From Serratia proteamaculans (GTDB lineage: Bacteria > Pseudomonadota > Gammaproteobacteria > Enterobacterales > Enterobacteriaceae), in NCBI RefSeq assembly GCF_008830365.1, contig NZ_WBKI01000001.1, forward strand, positions 1,240,001-1,304,000: a stretch of 64,000 nucleotides of DNA, in the 5' to 3' direction. How positions within the stretch are numbered: position 1 is the first letter of the stretch; every line of letters starts with the position of its first letter. Shown here one piece after another: positions 10,151 to 20,837 of the stretch. Under the pieces are notes generated by a model. That model was not told where the DNA came from. It worked only from the letters and a program-made list of their open reading frames with translations, and did no database searches. The position numbers were made by a program, and so were the translations under genes.

Positions 10151-10966
10151 TCAGGCGGGCAACGCCTCTGTCGGCATCTCGGCGACAATAGCCGGCGCGC
10201 GGTACAGACTAACCACCTCACCAATCACCAGCAGGCTGGGTGAAAGCGGCCGCTGACGGGCAATTAACGTCGGTAATTCTGACAGCGTACCGGTCAATAC
10301 CCGCTGCTGAGGCAATGTACCGCGTTCAATAATGGCCAACGGCGTCTGTGCGGCCATGCCATGGCGCATCAGTTGCGCGGCGATGGTTTCACTTAATGTC
10401 AGTCCCATATAAAACACCAGTGTCTGACCCGCAGTGACCAGGCCGTGCCAGTCCAGACTCACCTCACCGTTACGGCAATGGCCGGTGACAAAACGCACCG
10501 ATTGAGCGTAATCGCGGTGTGTCAGCGGGATACCACTCGCCGCCGCACAACCGCTGGCGGCAGTGATACCCGGAACCACATGGCAGACCACGCCATGGCG
10601 CTGCAATTCAACCATCTCCTCCCCGCCGCGACCAAAAATAAACGGATCCCCCCCCTTCAGGCGTACCACCCGATTACCGGACAGGGCTAATTCGACCAGC
10701 AGGTGATCGATCTGCTTTTGCGACAGCGTGTGGCAGCCCATGGACTTACCTACGTCAATGCGCAGCGCCTCCTGCGGCAGCAAAGCCATTACCGCCGGGG
10801 AAACCAGACGATCGAACACCACCACGTCCGCCTGCCGGATCACCCGTAATGCCTTTAACGTCAGTAACTCCGCATCCCCCGGCCCGGCACCCACCAGCCA
10901 CACTTCACCGTTGCGTACCGGCTGGCGATGATCGCCGGCCAACATCAGTTTCTCAATCGCGCTCAT
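10151..10966 (-). CDS. cobA: uroporphyrinogen-III C-methyltransferase
   Basis: 271 residues. It transfers two methyl groups from S-adenosylmethionine to uroporphyrinogen III, giving precorrin-2, the precursor of siroheme needed by nitrite reductase. SUMT motifs are seen: [31 protein letters not shown] and [22 protein letters not shown]. Unlike CysG it has no dehydrogenase/ferrochelatase domain. It is the last gene of the nas operon, 13 bp after nasA, and AGGTGG precedes the ATG at 10966. Confidence 0.95.
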   Translation of the reverse strand: MSAIEKLMLAGDHRQPVRNGEVWLVGAGPGDAELLTLKALRVIRQADVVVFDRLVSPAVMALLPQEALRIDVGKSMGCHTLSQKQIDHLLVELALSGNRVVRLKGGDPFIFGRGGEEMVELQRHGVVCHVVPGITAASGCAAASGIPLTHRDYAQSVRFVTGHCRNGEVSLDWHGLVTAGQTLVFYMGLTLSETIAAQLMRHGMAAQTPLAIIERGTLPQQRVLTGTLSELPTLIARQRPLSPSLLVIGEVVSLYRAPAIVAEMPTEALPA

Positions 10967-10979
10967 CTCACCACCTCTG

Positions 10980-13631
10980 CTAGGCCACCCGTTGGGATGC
11001 ATGCTGTTGAATCAGTTTTTTTAGCTCCGGCAGGCAGGAACCGCAGTTGGTGCCGCATTGCAGACGGGCACCCAATGCCTCTGCGCTGTGGCAGCCCGCC
11101 TGGATAGCCGCAATGATGCGGTTCTCGCCCACGCCGAAACAACTGCAAATCGTGGTGCCTGCCGCTAACTGCCCTGGCGCACCGCGCCCTGCCAACAGCG
11201 CCAGCCGTTGTGGCCCACCGTTGGGGGCCAGCTCAAAGGCACTGAGGATCGCCGGGCGATCCAGCTGCGGGGCCTGCTGGCGAACATAAAACGCCAGTTG
11301 CACCTCGCCCTGTCGCCAGCCAATCAGGTGTAGACCGCGCTGGGCCAACTGTGCCGTTTGCAGCGTCATGCCCTCCAGCGAGAAATGCCGCTGTAGCCAG
11401 GCCTGCCAGTCTTCAACCGGCCGCTGCCCGGCCATAATGTAGTGAGTCAGGCCATCCTGCGCGACCCGGCTCCAGTAAATTCCCCTGGGGGCGGCGACGT
11501 CGGCACGGATAAAAATCTCCGCCTGCCAGCTCACCGGCCAATGGCTGACCCTTACCGGCGCATGTTTGCTTTCCGGCTGGCCGGAGTCGGCATCCACCAC
11601 CGGCGGGATCAGGCTGTCTACCCGGCCCTGAGCGGTAAATTGACCGTTCCAGTGCATCGGTACGAACACACTGCCGCGCCGCTGTCCCGGGTTGCACTGC
11701 GCGCGTGCCAGCATCCAGCCGTGGGGCGAACTGAGTCGTACCAGACTGCTGTCGGCGATCCCCAGTTCAGCGGCATCCTGCGGGTGTATTTCGCAAAAAG
11801 GTTCGCTCAAATGACGCATCAACCGTGCTGCTTTGCCGGTGCGTGTCATGGTGTGCCACTGATCGCGGATACGACCGGTGTTAAGCACCAGTGGATAACG
11901 CGCTGAGACCGCATTCTGCGGCAGGCGTGGCGTCACCGGCAGTAGTCGCGCCTTGCCATCGGGATGGAAAAAACGCCCATCGGCAAACATGCGCCGACAC
12001 CCCGTAGGATGCCGCGCATTCACCGGCCACTGCACCGGGGCCATCTGCAACCATTGCTGTCTATCCAGCCCCGCCAGTTGGCCGATGTCGAACGCGCGCG
12101 TTCCGTTATTCTCAAATCCGGACAGAGCCGCGTGTTCGCTGAAAATCTCCGAAGGATGTTGGTAACTAAATGCCGCACCATGACCCATACGTTGCGCAAC
12201 CTGACTGAGGATCCACCAGTCGGCCCGGGCTTGCCCCGGTGCCGGCAGAAAGGCACGCTGGCGTGAAATACAGCGCTCGGAGTTGGTCACGCTGCCCTGC
12301 TTTTCCCCCCAGGCCAGCGCCGGCAGGCGAATATGCGCCAGTTCAGCGGTATCGGTCATGGCCATCACTTCGGACACCACCACCAGCGGGCACTGTTTTA
12401 GCGCCTGGCGCACCGTATCGGCATCCGGCAGCGAGACCACCGGGTTAGTACCCATAATCCACACCGCTTTTACCTGCCCGGTGGCGATCGCCTGGAACAG
12501 GTCCACCGCATTCAGCCCTGGTTGCCTGGCGATGCGGGGCGATTGCCAAAAACGCTGAACCCGGTCGATATCCTCGGGGGTGAACCCCATATGCGCCGCC
12601 AGTTGATTGGCTAGCCCACCGACCTCCCGCCCGCCCATGGCATTGGGTTGGCCGGTAATCGAAAACGGGCCGCTGCCTGCCCGACCAATACGTCCCCCCG
12701 CAAGGTGCAGATTGATAATCGCATTGCATTTATCCGCACCGCTGGCCGATTGGTTAATGCCCATCGAATAGAGCGTGACCCAGTTGTGGGACGCGGTCAG
12801 CAGTTGGAAAAACGTCAGCACCGCACTCAGCGGCAGCCCGCAAAACTCCGCCACCCGCTGCGGCGTCCATTCTGCCGCCGCGGCCAACGTGGCCTCTGCG
12901 CCGCTGGCATGCTGTTGCAAAAAAGTGGTATCCAGCCCTTGTTGTTCGGCCAGCCAGTGCAGCCCGCCGGTAAACAACGCCGCGTCACTGCCGGGCCGCA
13001 GCGGCAGATGCAAATCCGCAATATCGCAGGTTGCCGTCTCACGCGGGTCGATCACCACCACCCGCATCTGCGGGCGCTGCTGACGGGCTTTCACCAGCCG
13101 TTGATAGACCACCGGATGCGCCCAGGCGGTGTTGGACCCGGTCAGTATCACCAGATCCGCCTGTTCGATATCCTCATAACAGCAAGGCACCACATCGCCG
13201 CCGAATGCCCGCTTGTAGCCAACCACCGCAGACGCCATACACAGCCGCGAGTTGGTGTCGATATTGGCCGCACCGATAAATCCCTTCATCAGTTTGTTAG
13301 CCACATAATAGTCTTCGGTCAGCAACTGGCCGGAGGCATAAAACGCCACTGCCTGCGGGCCATGTTGTTCAATAATCTGATTAAAGCGCTGTGCCACCTG
13401 CCCGAGCGCCTGATCCCAAGCGACCGGCTGGCCATCGACCTGCGGCTGCAATAAGCGGCCAGTCAGATCCAGTGTTTCACCCAGTGCGCTGCCTTTGACG
13501 CACAGTCGCCCCTGGTTGGCCGGGTGCGCTACATCGCCGCTGACAGTCAGTTCGCCATTACTCTGCTGCTCAATGGTTACGCCACAGCCCACGCCGCAAT
13601 ACGGGCAGGTGGTGCAATGTGCGGCGGTCAT
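10980..13631 (-). CDS. nasA: assimilatory nitrate reductase catalytic subunit NasA
   Basis: 883 residues. It reduces nitrate to nitrite in the cytoplasm. An N-terminal [4Fe-4S] site (CPYCGVGC ... RLCVKG) is followed by the molybdopterin oxidoreductase domain ([46 protein letters not shown]) and the dinucleotide-binding domain ([20 protein letters not shown]). A C-terminal bacterioferritin-associated-ferredoxin-like [2Fe-2S] domain (CSCFGV ... CGTNCGSC) is fused, as in Klebsiella NasA. Its ATG overlaps the stop of the upstream gene (ATGA), so translation is coupled. Confidence 0.96.
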   Translation of the reverse strand: MTAAHCTTCPYCGVGCGVTIEQQSNGELTVSGDVAHPANQGRLCVKGSALGETLDLTGRLLQPQVDGQPVAWDQALGQVAQRFNQIIEQHGPQAVAFYASGQLLTEDYYVANKLMKGFIGAANIDTNSRLCMASAVVGYKRAFGGDVVPCCYEDIEQADLVILTGSNTAWAHPVVYQRLVKARQQRPQMRVVVIDPRETATCDIADLHLPLRPGSDAALFTGGLHWLAEQQGLDTTFLQQHASGAEATLAAAAEWTPQRVAEFCGLPLSAVLTFFQLLTASHNWVTLYSMGINQSASGADKCNAIINLHLAGGRIGRAGSGPFSITGQPNAMGGREVGGLANQLAAHMGFTPEDIDRVQRFWQSPRIARQPGLNAVDLFQAIATGQVKAVWIMGTNPVVSLPDADTVRQALKQCPLVVVSEVMAMTDTAELAHIRLPALAWGEKQGSVTNSERCISRQRAFLPAPGQARADWWILSQVAQRMGHGAAFSYQHPSEIFSEHAALSGFENNGTRAFDIGQLAGLDRQQWLQMAPVQWPVNARHPTGCRRMFADGRFFHPDGKARLLPVTPRLPQNAVSARYPLVLNTGRIRDQWHTMTRTGKAARLMRHLSEPFCEIHPQDAAELGIADSSLVRLSSPHGWMLARAQCNPGQRRGSVFVPMHWNGQFTAQGRVDSLIPPVVDADSGQPESKHAPVRVSHWPVSWQAEIFIRADVAAPRGIYWSRVAQDGLTHYIMAGQRPVEDWQAWLQRHFSLEGMTLQTAQLAQRGLHLIGWRQGEVQLAFYVRQQAPQLDRPAILSAFELAPNGGPQRLALLAGRGAPGQLAAGTTICSCFGVGENRIIAAIQAGCHSAEALGARLQCGTNCGSCLPELKKLIQQHASQRVA

Positions 13632-16600
13632 GACGTCACTTCCGCCGTTTCCGGCAGTTCAGCCTGCACCACCAGCGGTGTACTGCACACCCATACCCGG
13701 CCTTCCTCTACCCGCACCGGCCAGGCAGTGACAGCACGCTCTGCATTATCCACACAGATACCGTCACTCAGGCGGAAACGCTGCTTATACAACGGGGAAA
13801 TCACCACAGGTTCGCCCGCTACGTCCCCCAGCAACCCACGCGCCAGCACGTTGGCGTCGCTGTCCGGTTCCTGGTTAGCCAACGCATAAACGCCGCTGTC
13901 CGGCAGATGGAACAGCGCAATTTGCCGCTGCCCCAGCCGGGCAGCCATGCCGGCGTTGGCCGGGATCTCCGCCAGCGCACAAACATCCAGCCACTGTTCC
14001 CCGACAGCCTTCGCCGGTTGTACCTCGATCACCTGGCCCCGCTCCACACCCATCGCCGGGCGGCGTTGTCCGCGTTCCGCCTGCCAGACGATCGCCTCAT
14101 CCGGCTGTTCGCTGTTAACAAAAGGGCGGAACAGTTTCAGGCGATCCGGACTGGCGAGCGTGGTTTGCCATTCGCATTGGTAGTGGCTGACTACCCTTGC
14201 CATCTCTGCGTCCAATTCGGTGCCGATACCCAGACTGTCCTGCAAAACCACTTCACGCAGGTAATCCAGCCCACCTTCCAGGTTGTCCATCCAGGTGCTG
14301 GTACGCTGCAGGCGATCGGCGGTGCGGATGTAGAACATCAGAAAGCGATCGACCGTGCGGATCAACGTGTCGGTATCGAGATCGCTGGCAAACAGATCCG
14401 CATGGCGCGGTTTCATACCGCCGTTACCGCACAGGTAGAGGTTCCAGCCTTTCTCGGTGGCAATCACCCCAACGTCTTTGCTCTGCGCCTCTGCGCACTC
14501 TCGCGTGCAGCCGGAGACCGCCATCTTGATTTTGTGCGGCGAACGCAGCCCCTTGTAACGGTGCTCCAGTTCGATAGCCAACGACGTAGAATCCTGCACG
14601 CCGTAGCGACACCAGCTGGAGCCGACGCAAGATTTCACCGTGCGCAGCGACTTGCCGTAGGCATGACCGGTTTCAAATCCGGCGTCGACCAATTGCTGCC
14701 AAATCTCTGGCAATTGCTCCAGCCGGGCGCCAAACAGGTCAATCCGCTGACCACCGGTAATCTTGGTGTAGAGCTGATAGCGCTGGGCAATTTGGCCGAT
14801 GGCGATCAGCCCCGCCGGGGCGATTTCACCGGCCGGTACCCGTGGGACCACCGAATAAGTGCCGTCTTTCTGGATATTGGCGAAAAAGCGATCGTTGGTA
14901 TCTTGCAGCGGCAGGTGCTGCGGTTTGAGCAGGTATTCGTTCCAGCACGAAGCCAGGATCGACCCCGCCAGCGGTTTGCACACCTCACAGCCACGCCCAT
15001 GACCGTGTCGAGACAGCAGTTCATCAAAGGTGCGGATGTTGCCGACGCGTACCAGGTGATACAGCTCCTGACGTGAATAGGCGAAATGCTCGCAAACGTC
15101 TTTTTTCACCACTACGCCGCGCTGCTGCAGTTCGTGCTCCATCAGCTGTTTGACCAGCGCCGCACAGCCGCCACAGCCGGTGCCCGCTTTGGTGCAGGCT
15201 TTGACCGCCGCCAGATCGCCGCAGCCTTGTTCCACCGCAGCGCTGATATCACCTTTGCTGACGTTATGACAGGAGCAGATCTGCGCCGTGGCCGGCAAGG
15301 CTGAGACCCCCAAGGCTTTCGGTGCTGACCCGGCCGTCGCAGGTAAAATCAGACTCTCCGGCATCGCGGGCAGCGGCATATCGTTGAGCATCATCTGCTG
15401 CAGCGTGCTGTATTCAGCGCTGTCACCCACCAGTACCGCGCCCAGTAAACGCTTGCCTTCAGCGTCGACCACCAGTTTTTTATACACCTGTGCCGGGCCG
15501 TCGACCCAGTTGTAGCTTTGGCTGTCGGGAGTATGACCATGGGCATCACCCAGCGAAGCCACTTCCACGCCCAACAGTTTGAGTTTGGTACTCATATCTG
15601 CACCACAGAACACCGTTTCCTGCCCGGCCAGCCGATCGGCCAGGGTACGCGCCATCTGGTAGCCGGGAGCCACCAGACCGAAGATTTGTCCGTTCCACAA
15701 GGCGCATTCGCCAATGGCATAAATCGCCTCATCGTTGGTGCAACACTGGCTGTCGATCACAATGCCACCGCGTGCCCCCACCTCCAGTCCGGCCTCGCGG
15801 GCAAGCTGGTCTCGTGGGCGAATACCGGCAGAAAACAGAATCAAATCAGCCTCCAGGCGCTCACCATCAGCAAAATTCATACAGTGACGGTGTAACGAAC
15901 CCTCGATAATGGCCTGAGTTTGCTTACCGGTATGCACGCTGACACCGAGCGCCTCAATTTTTTTGCGCAGCATGGTCGCGCCACCGTCATCCAGTTGCAC
16001 CCCCATCAAGCGTGGCGCAAACTCCACGACATGGGTGTTCAACCCAAGCTGACGCAAGGCATTGGCGGCCTCCAGCCCCAGCAGGCCGCCACCGACCACC
16101 ACCCCGACGCGAGCGGTTTTGGCGCAATCGGCTATCGCGGCCAGATCGTCGAGCGTGCGGTAAACCAGACAGCCCGGGCGATCGTTACCCGGGATCGGCG
16201 GTACAAACGGATAAGAGCCGGTCGCCAGCACCAGTTGGTCGTAGGCCGTTTCTCTCCCCTCGGCATCGATCACACATTTGCGCTGGCGATCGATAGCGCA
16301 CACCGCCTGCCCCAACCGCAGCTCTATGCCGCTACGGTCGAAAAAGCCCGCCTCCACCATCGACAGCGAATCCGCACTGCGGCCAGAGAAAAACTCGGAC
16401 AGATGCACCCGGTCGTAGGCCGCCACCGGCTCTTCGCCAAACACCACAATGTGATACTGCAAGTGCAATTCGCGAGCGACCAGTTGTTCCAACAAGTGAT
16501 GACCGACCATGCCGTGACCGGCGACCAACAAAACGGGCTTGTGCATATCAGAATTCCTCTCATCAGACGCCGCTGGCGTCCCGGGTTCGCTACTGCCAAA

Positions 16601-17773
16601 CAGCAAGGTATCCGGCTGTGAAACCGGCAGGCCAAGCTGTTGCAGATAAAAAGGGCTGTCCTGAGCGTCGCCATACAGCACCACGCCCTGTAATTTGCCG
16701 TCGCGCACCAGCAGGCGGCGGTAGTGCTGCGCCTGAGGATCTTCGGCGTGATGGATCTCGGTTTGTCCGTCGGCAACCATTTCGCCGGCGCTGAATACTT
16801 CAACGCCACTGACCTTCAGGCGGGTATGCAACGGCGCTGGCCGGTAACCCGCCACCGGCTCCCCGCTCAGCCGCTGCGCCAACAGTCCGGCCTGTTGCCA
16901 GCAGGGTGCCACCAGACCCACCGTGGTCTCACCAAACTGAGCACACTCACCGATGGCGAACACTGCCGGATCGTCCGTTTGCATGCGGTCGTCGATCATA
17001 ATGCCGCGCCCGCAGACCAGTCCGGCGGACTGCGCCAGGCTAATTTCGGGCCGCACTCCGATGGCGATCACTGCCAGTTCGCAGGCCAATAACTCGCCGT
17101 GACTCAGGGTGACAGCGCTGACCCGTTCGGTTCCCTGAAAGCGGCTGACTTCGCAGTTCAACCGGCATTCGATACCGCGCTGCAACAGGTTAAGTTGCAG
17201 CATCCGCCCCGCACGGGCGTCCAACTGCCGTTCCATCAAATGCTCGCCTCGGTGTACCACGGTGACGTTCATGCCGCGCTGGGCCAGTGCCGCCGCCGCC
17301 TCAATCCCCAGGACACCACCGCCCACCACCAGCGCCGGTCGGGCTGGCCGGCAGCGAGCGATCATCGCTTCTACATCGTCCAGGGTGCGAAAGCCATAAA
17401 TGCCGTCCAATCCCCCACCCGGCAGTACGGGCCGCAACGGGCGCGAACCGGTGGCAAATACCAGCAGGTCATAAGGCAGTTGATGCCGTGCGGTGATCAC
17501 CCGCTTTTGTTGCCTGTCCACCGCCAGCGCCGGTTCCCCGGCCAGCAGCTGCACCCCCTGCTGCCGATACCAGTCATAGTCGTGCAGCAGGGTATCGCTG
17601 AACGCTTTGTCCCCCGCCAGTACCGGCGACAGCAGAATACGGTTGTAGTTGCCGCGCGGCTCTTCGCCAATCACCGTGATGGCATAGCGCTCTGGCGCCA
17701 GCCGACACAGGGTTTCCACCAGCCGCATACCGGCCATGCCGTTACCAATCACCACCAGTTTGGGTTTGTCCAT
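13628..17773 (-). CDS. nasB: fused NasC-NasB: nitrate-reductase electron-transfer flavoprotein joined to NADH nitrite reductase
   Basis: 1381 residues. Residues 1 to about 409 are a complete FAD/NADH oxidoreductase (VVIGNGMAGMRLVE, FATGSRP, ALVVGGGVLGIEAA, FAIGECAQF) like Klebsiella NasC, which passes electrons to NasA. From about 410 a second flavoprotein module starts (VLLVAGHGMVGHHLLE), followed by a [2Fe-2S] BFD domain (CSCHNVSKGD ... CGGCAALV) and siroheme/[4Fe-4S] nitrite reductase domains with the ligand cysteines in SCVGSSWCRYG and SGCTRECAEAQ. The end is a NirD-like Rieske fold that lacks the Cys/His ligands. In Klebsiella the first part is a separate gene. An internal ATG with AGAGGA 8 nt upstream is kept at 16546, so NasB alone may also be made. 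Starts at 17776 and 17773 are both possible. Confidence 0.93.
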   Translation of the reverse strand: MDKPKLVVIGNGMAGMRLVETLCRLAPERYAITVIGEEPRGNYNRILLSPVLAGDKAFSDTLLHDYDWYRQQGVQLLAGEPALAVDRQQKRVITARHQLPYDLLVFATGSRPLRPVLPGGGLDGIYGFRTLDDVEAMIARCRPARPALVVGGGVLGIEAAAALAQRGMNVTVVHRGEHLMERQLDARAGRMLQLNLLQRGIECRLNCEVSRFQGTERVSAVTLSHGELLACELAVIAIGVRPEISLAQSAGLVCGRGIMIDDRMQTDDPAVFAIGECAQFGETTVGLVAPCWQQAGLLAQRLSGEPVAGYRPAPLHTRLKVSGVEVFSAGEMVADGQTEIHHAEDPQAQHYRRLLVRDGKLQGVVLYGDAQDSPFYLQQLGLPVSQPDTLLFGSSEPGTPAASDERNSDMHKPVLLVAGHGMVGHHLLEQLVARELHLQYHIVVFGEEPVAAYDRVHLSEFFSGRSADSLSMVEAGFFDRSGIELRLGQAVCAIDRQRKCVIDAEGRETAYDQLVLATGSYPFVPPIPGNDRPGCLVYRTLDDLAAIADCAKTARVGVVVGGGLLGLEAANALRQLGLNTHVVEFAPRLMGVQLDDGGATMLRKKIEALGVSVHTGKQTQAIIEGSLHRHCMNFADGERLEADLILFSAGIRPRDQLAREAGLEVGARGGIVIDSQCCTNDEAIYAIGECALWNGQIFGLVAPGYQMARTLADRLAGQETVFCGADMSTKLKLLGVEVASLGDAHGHTPDSQSYNWVDGPAQVYKKLVVDAEGKRLLGAVLVGDSAEYSTLQQMMLNDMPLPAMPESLILPATAGSAPKALGVSALPATAQICSCHNVSKGDISAAVEQGCGDLAAVKACTKAGTGCGGCAALVKQLMEHELQQRGVVVKKDVCEHFAYSRQELYHLVRVGNIRTFDELLSRHGHGRGCEVCKPLAGSILASCWNEYLLKPQHLPLQDTNDRFFANIQKDGTYSVVPRVPAGEIAPAGLIAIGQIAQRYQLYTKITGGQRIDLFGARLEQLPEIWQQLVDAGFETGHAYGKSLRTVKSCVGSSWCRYGVQDSTSLAIELEHRYKGLRSPHKIKMAVSGCTRECAEAQSKDVGVIATEKGWNLYLCGNGGMKPRHADLFASDLDTDTLIRTVDRFLMFYIRTADRLQRTSTWMDNLEGGLDYLREVVLQDSLGIGTELDAEMARVVSHYQCEWQTTLASPDRLKLFRPFVNSEQPDEAIVWQAERGQRRPAMGVERGQVIEVQPAKAVGEQWLDVCALAEIPANAGMAARLGQRQIALFHLPDSGVYALANQEPDSDANVLARGLLGDVAGEPVVISPLYKQRFRLSDGICVDNAERAVTAWPVRVEEGRVWVCSTPLVVQAELPETAEVTS
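16546..16560 (-). promoter_or_regulatory. internal ribosome binding site and start for a separate NasB
   Basis: On the minus strand AGAGGA is followed by 8 nt and then ATG at 16546, in frame with the long gene. The protein that begins here (MHKPVLLVAGHGMVG) matches the start of NirB/NasB proteins and would be about 972 residues. The codons for DERNSD just before it encode this Shine-Dalgarno site. Initiation here is inferred, not shown. Confidence 0.6.
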
Positions 17774-17783
17774 CATCCTGCTC

Positions 17784-18572
17784 TCATGCCGCTTTCGCGT
17801 GCTTCTCATACAGGAACTTCAGCACCTGCCGACGGTAATGGTGATATTCCTGGTCATCCGCCAGCGCCACACGTGAACGCGGACGCGGCAGCGCCACCGG
17901 CAGAATTTCACCGACGGTGGCCGACGGGCCGTTGGTCATCATCAGCACCCGATCGGACAGCAGCACCGCTTCGTCGACGTCGTGGGTAATCAGCACTATG
18001 GTGGTGTGCAGCCGCTGCTGGATTTCCATCACCGCATCCTGTAGATGTGCGCGGGTCAGCGCGTCCAGAGCGCCGAAGGGTTCATCCATCAGCAGCACTT
18101 TGGGTTTCATTGCCAATGCGCGAGCGATGCCAACCCGTTGTTTCATGCCGCCGGAGATTTCATGTGGCCGCTTGTCGAGCGCATGGCTCATGTGCACCAG
18201 CGCCAGGTTGTGTTCGACCCAGTCGCGCATTTCGCTGCGCGTCATCTCGTGGCGGAAAACCTGATGCACCGCCAGCGCCACATTCTCGTAAGTGGTCAGC
18301 CACGGCAGCAGTGAATGGTTCTGGAACACCACGCCGCGCTCCGGGCCCGGCCCGGTAATTTGTCGGTTGTCGCACAGCAATACGCCGTCGCTGGGCAAGG
18401 TCAGCCCGGCGATCAAATTCAGCAGCGTTGATTTGCCGCAGCCGGAGTGGCCGATCAGGCTGAGGGTTTCCCCGGCCTGAATATCAAAGCTCACCCGATC
18501 CAGCGCGATAAACTCCCCCTGCGGGGTGGCAAAGCGCTGGCTAACGTTCTGGACCTGAATAATCGGTTTCAT
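17784..18572 (-). CDS. nasD: nitrate ABC transporter ATP-binding protein NasD
   Basis: 262 residues. The ATPase has Walker A GHSGCGKST (residues 41-49), the signature ISGGMKQRV and Walker B LLMDEPFGALD. It belongs to the nitrate/sulfonate/taurine importer family (NrtD/SsuB/TauB); its place between nasE and the nitrate reductase genes makes nitrate the substrate. The stop is 7-10 bp before the next start. Confidence 0.93.
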   Translation of the reverse strand: MKPIIQVQNVSQRFATPQGEFIALDRVSFDIQAGETLSLIGHSGCGKSTLLNLIAGLTLPSDGVLLCDNRQITGPGPERGVVFQNHSLLPWLTTYENVALAVHQVFRHEMTRSEMRDWVEHNLALVHMSHALDKRPHEISGGMKQRVGIARALAMKPKVLLMDEPFGALDALTRAHLQDAVMEIQQRLHTTIVLITHDVDEAVLLSDRVLMMTNGPSATVGEILPVALPRPRSRVALADDQEYHHYRRQVLKFLYEKHAKAA

Positions 18573-18582
18573 AGCGCGCTCC

Positions 18583-19479
18583 TTAGCGGTTCTGATAGCT
18601 AAAACGTTTTGCCAGTAACATCAGCCCCTGCTCGAGCAGCAGCCCGACCACACCGATCACGATGATGGCGATAATGATGTTTTCGACGTTGAGGTTGTTC
18701 CACTCATTCCAGATCCAAAAACCGATGCCGACGCCGCCGGTCAGCATTTCCGCCGCGACGATTACCAGCCAGGCGATGCCGATCGACAGACGTACGCCGG
18801 TCAACACATAAGGCAGCACTGCCGGAAACAGGATCTTGCGCATCACTGTCCATTCCGACAGCTTGAGCACCCGCGCCACGTTGAGGTAATCCTGCGGAAT
18901 ACGCGTGACGCCCTCGGCGGTATTAAGGATCATTGGCCAGATTGAACAGATGAAAATAGTCCAGGTTGACGCCGGTTCTGCACGCTGGAACAGCAGCAGG
19001 CCAATCGGCAGCCAGGCCAGCGGGCTGACCGGGCGCAGCAGTGAAATGATCGGGTTGAGCATGTTGGCCAAAAACGCAAAGCGCCCCAGAAGAAAGCCGG
19101 CCGGAATGCCGACCAGCGCCGCCAGGCCAAAACCGGTCGCCACGCGCTGCAGCGAGGCCAGTACGTTCCAGCCAATGCCCTGATCGTTCGGCCCGGCGGA
19201 ATAAAACGGGTCGGCAAACAGCACCAGCGCCGCCTGCCAGGTCGCCCATGGCGTTGGGAATCCCTTGCTGTTAAGCGCCGCTATCTGCCAGGCCACCAGG
19301 GTCAGCACCAGCCCCAGCACCGCGGGCACACCCCGGCGGAAGCCTTGTTGCAGCAGCAAGCCCCAACGAGGTTTGCGCTGCGGCTGCGGCTTGTGCGGGC
19401 GCTTTAGCGGCACGATTTCCGCACTGACTTCTACACCGGGTGACGCAGGAATATCGATCCGTTCAGCAAGATTTTTCAT
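18583..19479 (-). CDS. nasE: nitrate ABC transporter permease NasE
   Basis: 298 residues. An N-terminal cytoplasmic tail rich in Pro, Lys and Arg (to about residue 45) is followed by about six membrane segments and the binding-protein-dependent permease EAA-like loop (EGVTRIPQDYLNVARVLKLSEWTVMRKILFP). It forms the membrane channel for nitrate with NasD and NasF. It is 10 bp from nasD and 8 bp from nasF. Confidence 0.92.
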   Translation of the reverse strand: MKNLAERIDIPASPGVEVSAEIVPLKRPHKPQPQRKPRWGLLLQQGFRRGVPAVLGLVLTLVAWQIAALNSKGFPTPWATWQAALVLFADPFYSAGPNDQGIGWNVLASLQRVATGFGLAALVGIPAGFLLGRFAFLANMLNPIISLLRPVSPLAWLPIGLLLFQRAEPASTWTIFICSIWPMILNTAEGVTRIPQDYLNVARVLKLSEWTVMRKILFPAVLPYVLTGVRLSIGIAWLVIVAAEMLTGGVGIGFWIWNEWNNLNVENIIIAIIVIGVVGLLLEQGLMLLAKRFSYQNR

Positions 19480-19487
19480 CGGTTACC

Positions 19488-20747
19488 TCAGCGCTTTAAA
19501 GAGAAACTGTTGGCGTATTCCGCCGGATTACTGCCGTCCCAGCGCTTGCCGTCCAACAGCGTACTGGTGCGCATATCGTCGGTAGGCAAGTTCACTCCGC
19601 CTACCGCGCTGGCCGCCTGCTTATAGATTTCAGTTCGGTTGATTTTTTTCGCGACGGCCAGATAGTCCGGTTCGGCGCTCAACAGACCCCAGCGGCGATG
19701 CTGGGTCAGGAACCACATGCCATCGGACAGGTAGGGGTAGCTCACTTCGCCATCGTGGAAAAAGCGCATCGCATGCGCGTCCTGCCATGACTTACCCAGG
19801 CCGTTCTGGTACTGGCCGAGCATGCGGCCGGTAATGATCTCTGGTTTGGTATTGATATAGGCGCGCCCCGCCACCACCTGGGCGGTTTCCTGGCGGTTGG
19901 CGTCCGAACTGTCGATCCAGCGCGCGGCGTCCAGCACTGCAGCGGTCAGCGCACGGGCGCTATTGGGATTGGCCGCGACCCAGTTGCCGGTGGTGCCCAG
20001 CACCTTTTCCGGGTGATCGGGCCAAATTTCCTGGCTGGTGACGGCGGTAAAACCAATGTCCTCGGCAATCGCACGTTGGTTCCACGGCTCACCCACGCAA
20101 AAACCGCTCATGTTGCCGATTTTCATGTTCATCACCATCTGCGGCGGCGGCACCACTACGTTGCGCACGTCGTCAAACGGGTGAATACCGGCGTTGGCCA
20201 GCCAGTAATACAGCCACATGGCGTGGGTACCGGTCGGGAAGGTTTGGGCGAAGGTGTAAGTGCCCTTGGCGCTGGCATCGACGGTTTTTTTCAAGCTGGC
20301 CGCATCGGTGACACCGGCCTGTTTTAACTGGTTGGAGAGCGTGATCGCCTGGCCGTTGTTGTTGAGCGTCATCAACACCGCCATATCCTGCTGCGGCCCG
20401 GCAACACCAAGCTGCAGGCCATACACCATGCCGTACAGCACATGGGCCGCATCCAGTTCCCCGGACAACAGCTTGTCGCGCACCGCCGCCCAACTGGCCT
20501 CCTTGCTGGGGATAATTTTGATGCCGTACTTCCGATCGAACTGTTTCACCGCCGCCATTACCACCGAAGCGCAGTCGGTAAGCGGGATAAAGCCCACGCG
20601 GATCTCTTTTTTCTCCGGTGCGTCAGAGCCTGCCGCCCAGGCGGCGTTCATCAGGCCGGGCAACATCATGCTGCCGCCCAGCGCCGCGCTACCGGCCAAA
20701 AAGCGGCGGCGCGTCAGGCTAAGCCCGGGGAGTTTGGTGTGCGTCAT
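19488..20747 (-). CDS. nasF: periplasmic nitrate-binding protein NasF
   Basis: 419 residues. The N-terminus has a twin-arginine signal (LTRRRFLAGSAALGG), so the protein is exported folded by Tat, as known for NrtA/NasF proteins. The rest is the NMT1/NrtA-type binding fold (RVGFIPLTDCASVVMA, HVLYGMVYGLQLG, FCVGEPWNQRAI). The ATG at 20747 follows AAGGA at about 7 nt; a TTG at 20762 is in frame but less likely. First gene of the nas operon, downstream of the NasR-controlled leader. Confidence 0.94.
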   Translation of the reverse strand: MTHTKLPGLSLTRRRFLAGSAALGGSMMLPGLMNAAWAAGSDAPEKKEIRVGFIPLTDCASVVMAAVKQFDRKYGIKIIPSKEASWAAVRDKLLSGELDAAHVLYGMVYGLQLGVAGPQQDMAVLMTLNNNGQAITLSNQLKQAGVTDAASLKKTVDASAKGTYTFAQTFPTGTHAMWLYYWLANAGIHPFDDVRNVVVPPPQMVMNMKIGNMSGFCVGEPWNQRAIAEDIGFTAVTSQEIWPDHPEKVLGTTGNWVAANPNSARALTAAVLDAARWIDSSDANRQETAQVVAGRAYINTKPEIITGRMLGQYQNGLGKSWQDAHAMRFFHDGEVSYPYLSDGMWFLTQHRRWGLLSAEPDYLAVAKKINRTEIYKQAASAVGGVNLPTDDMRTSTLLDGKRWDGSNPAEYANSFSLKR

Positions 20748-20776
20748 CGGCAAGTCCTTCAATCAGGCGATAAAAT

Positions 20777-20837
20777 AAAAAAGGCGTCCCATCAGCACAT
20801 TCCACCGTTGGGGTGAACATGCTGAAAGGACGCCTTT
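20777..20837 (-). terminator. leader terminator of the nasF operon
   Basis: On the minus strand a long hairpin (outer arms AAAGGCGTCC and GGGACGCCTTT, continued by TCAGCA/TGCTGA and more pairs) ends in seven T residues, about 30 bp before the nasF start. A strong intrinsic terminator before the first gene of an operon marks attenuation. In Klebsiella, NasR with nitrate or nitrite lets polymerase pass the equivalent terminator. Confidence 0.88.

Noticed and set aside
12648-13454. A long open frame antisense to nasA
   Set aside because: Composition (His, Arg, Gln, Pro) and lack of any motif mark it as a shadow of NasA.
13907-15076. A 389-codon open frame antisense to the nitrite reductase part of the nas fusion
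   Set aside because: Same shadow pattern; the true strand carries intact Fe-S and siroheme motifs.
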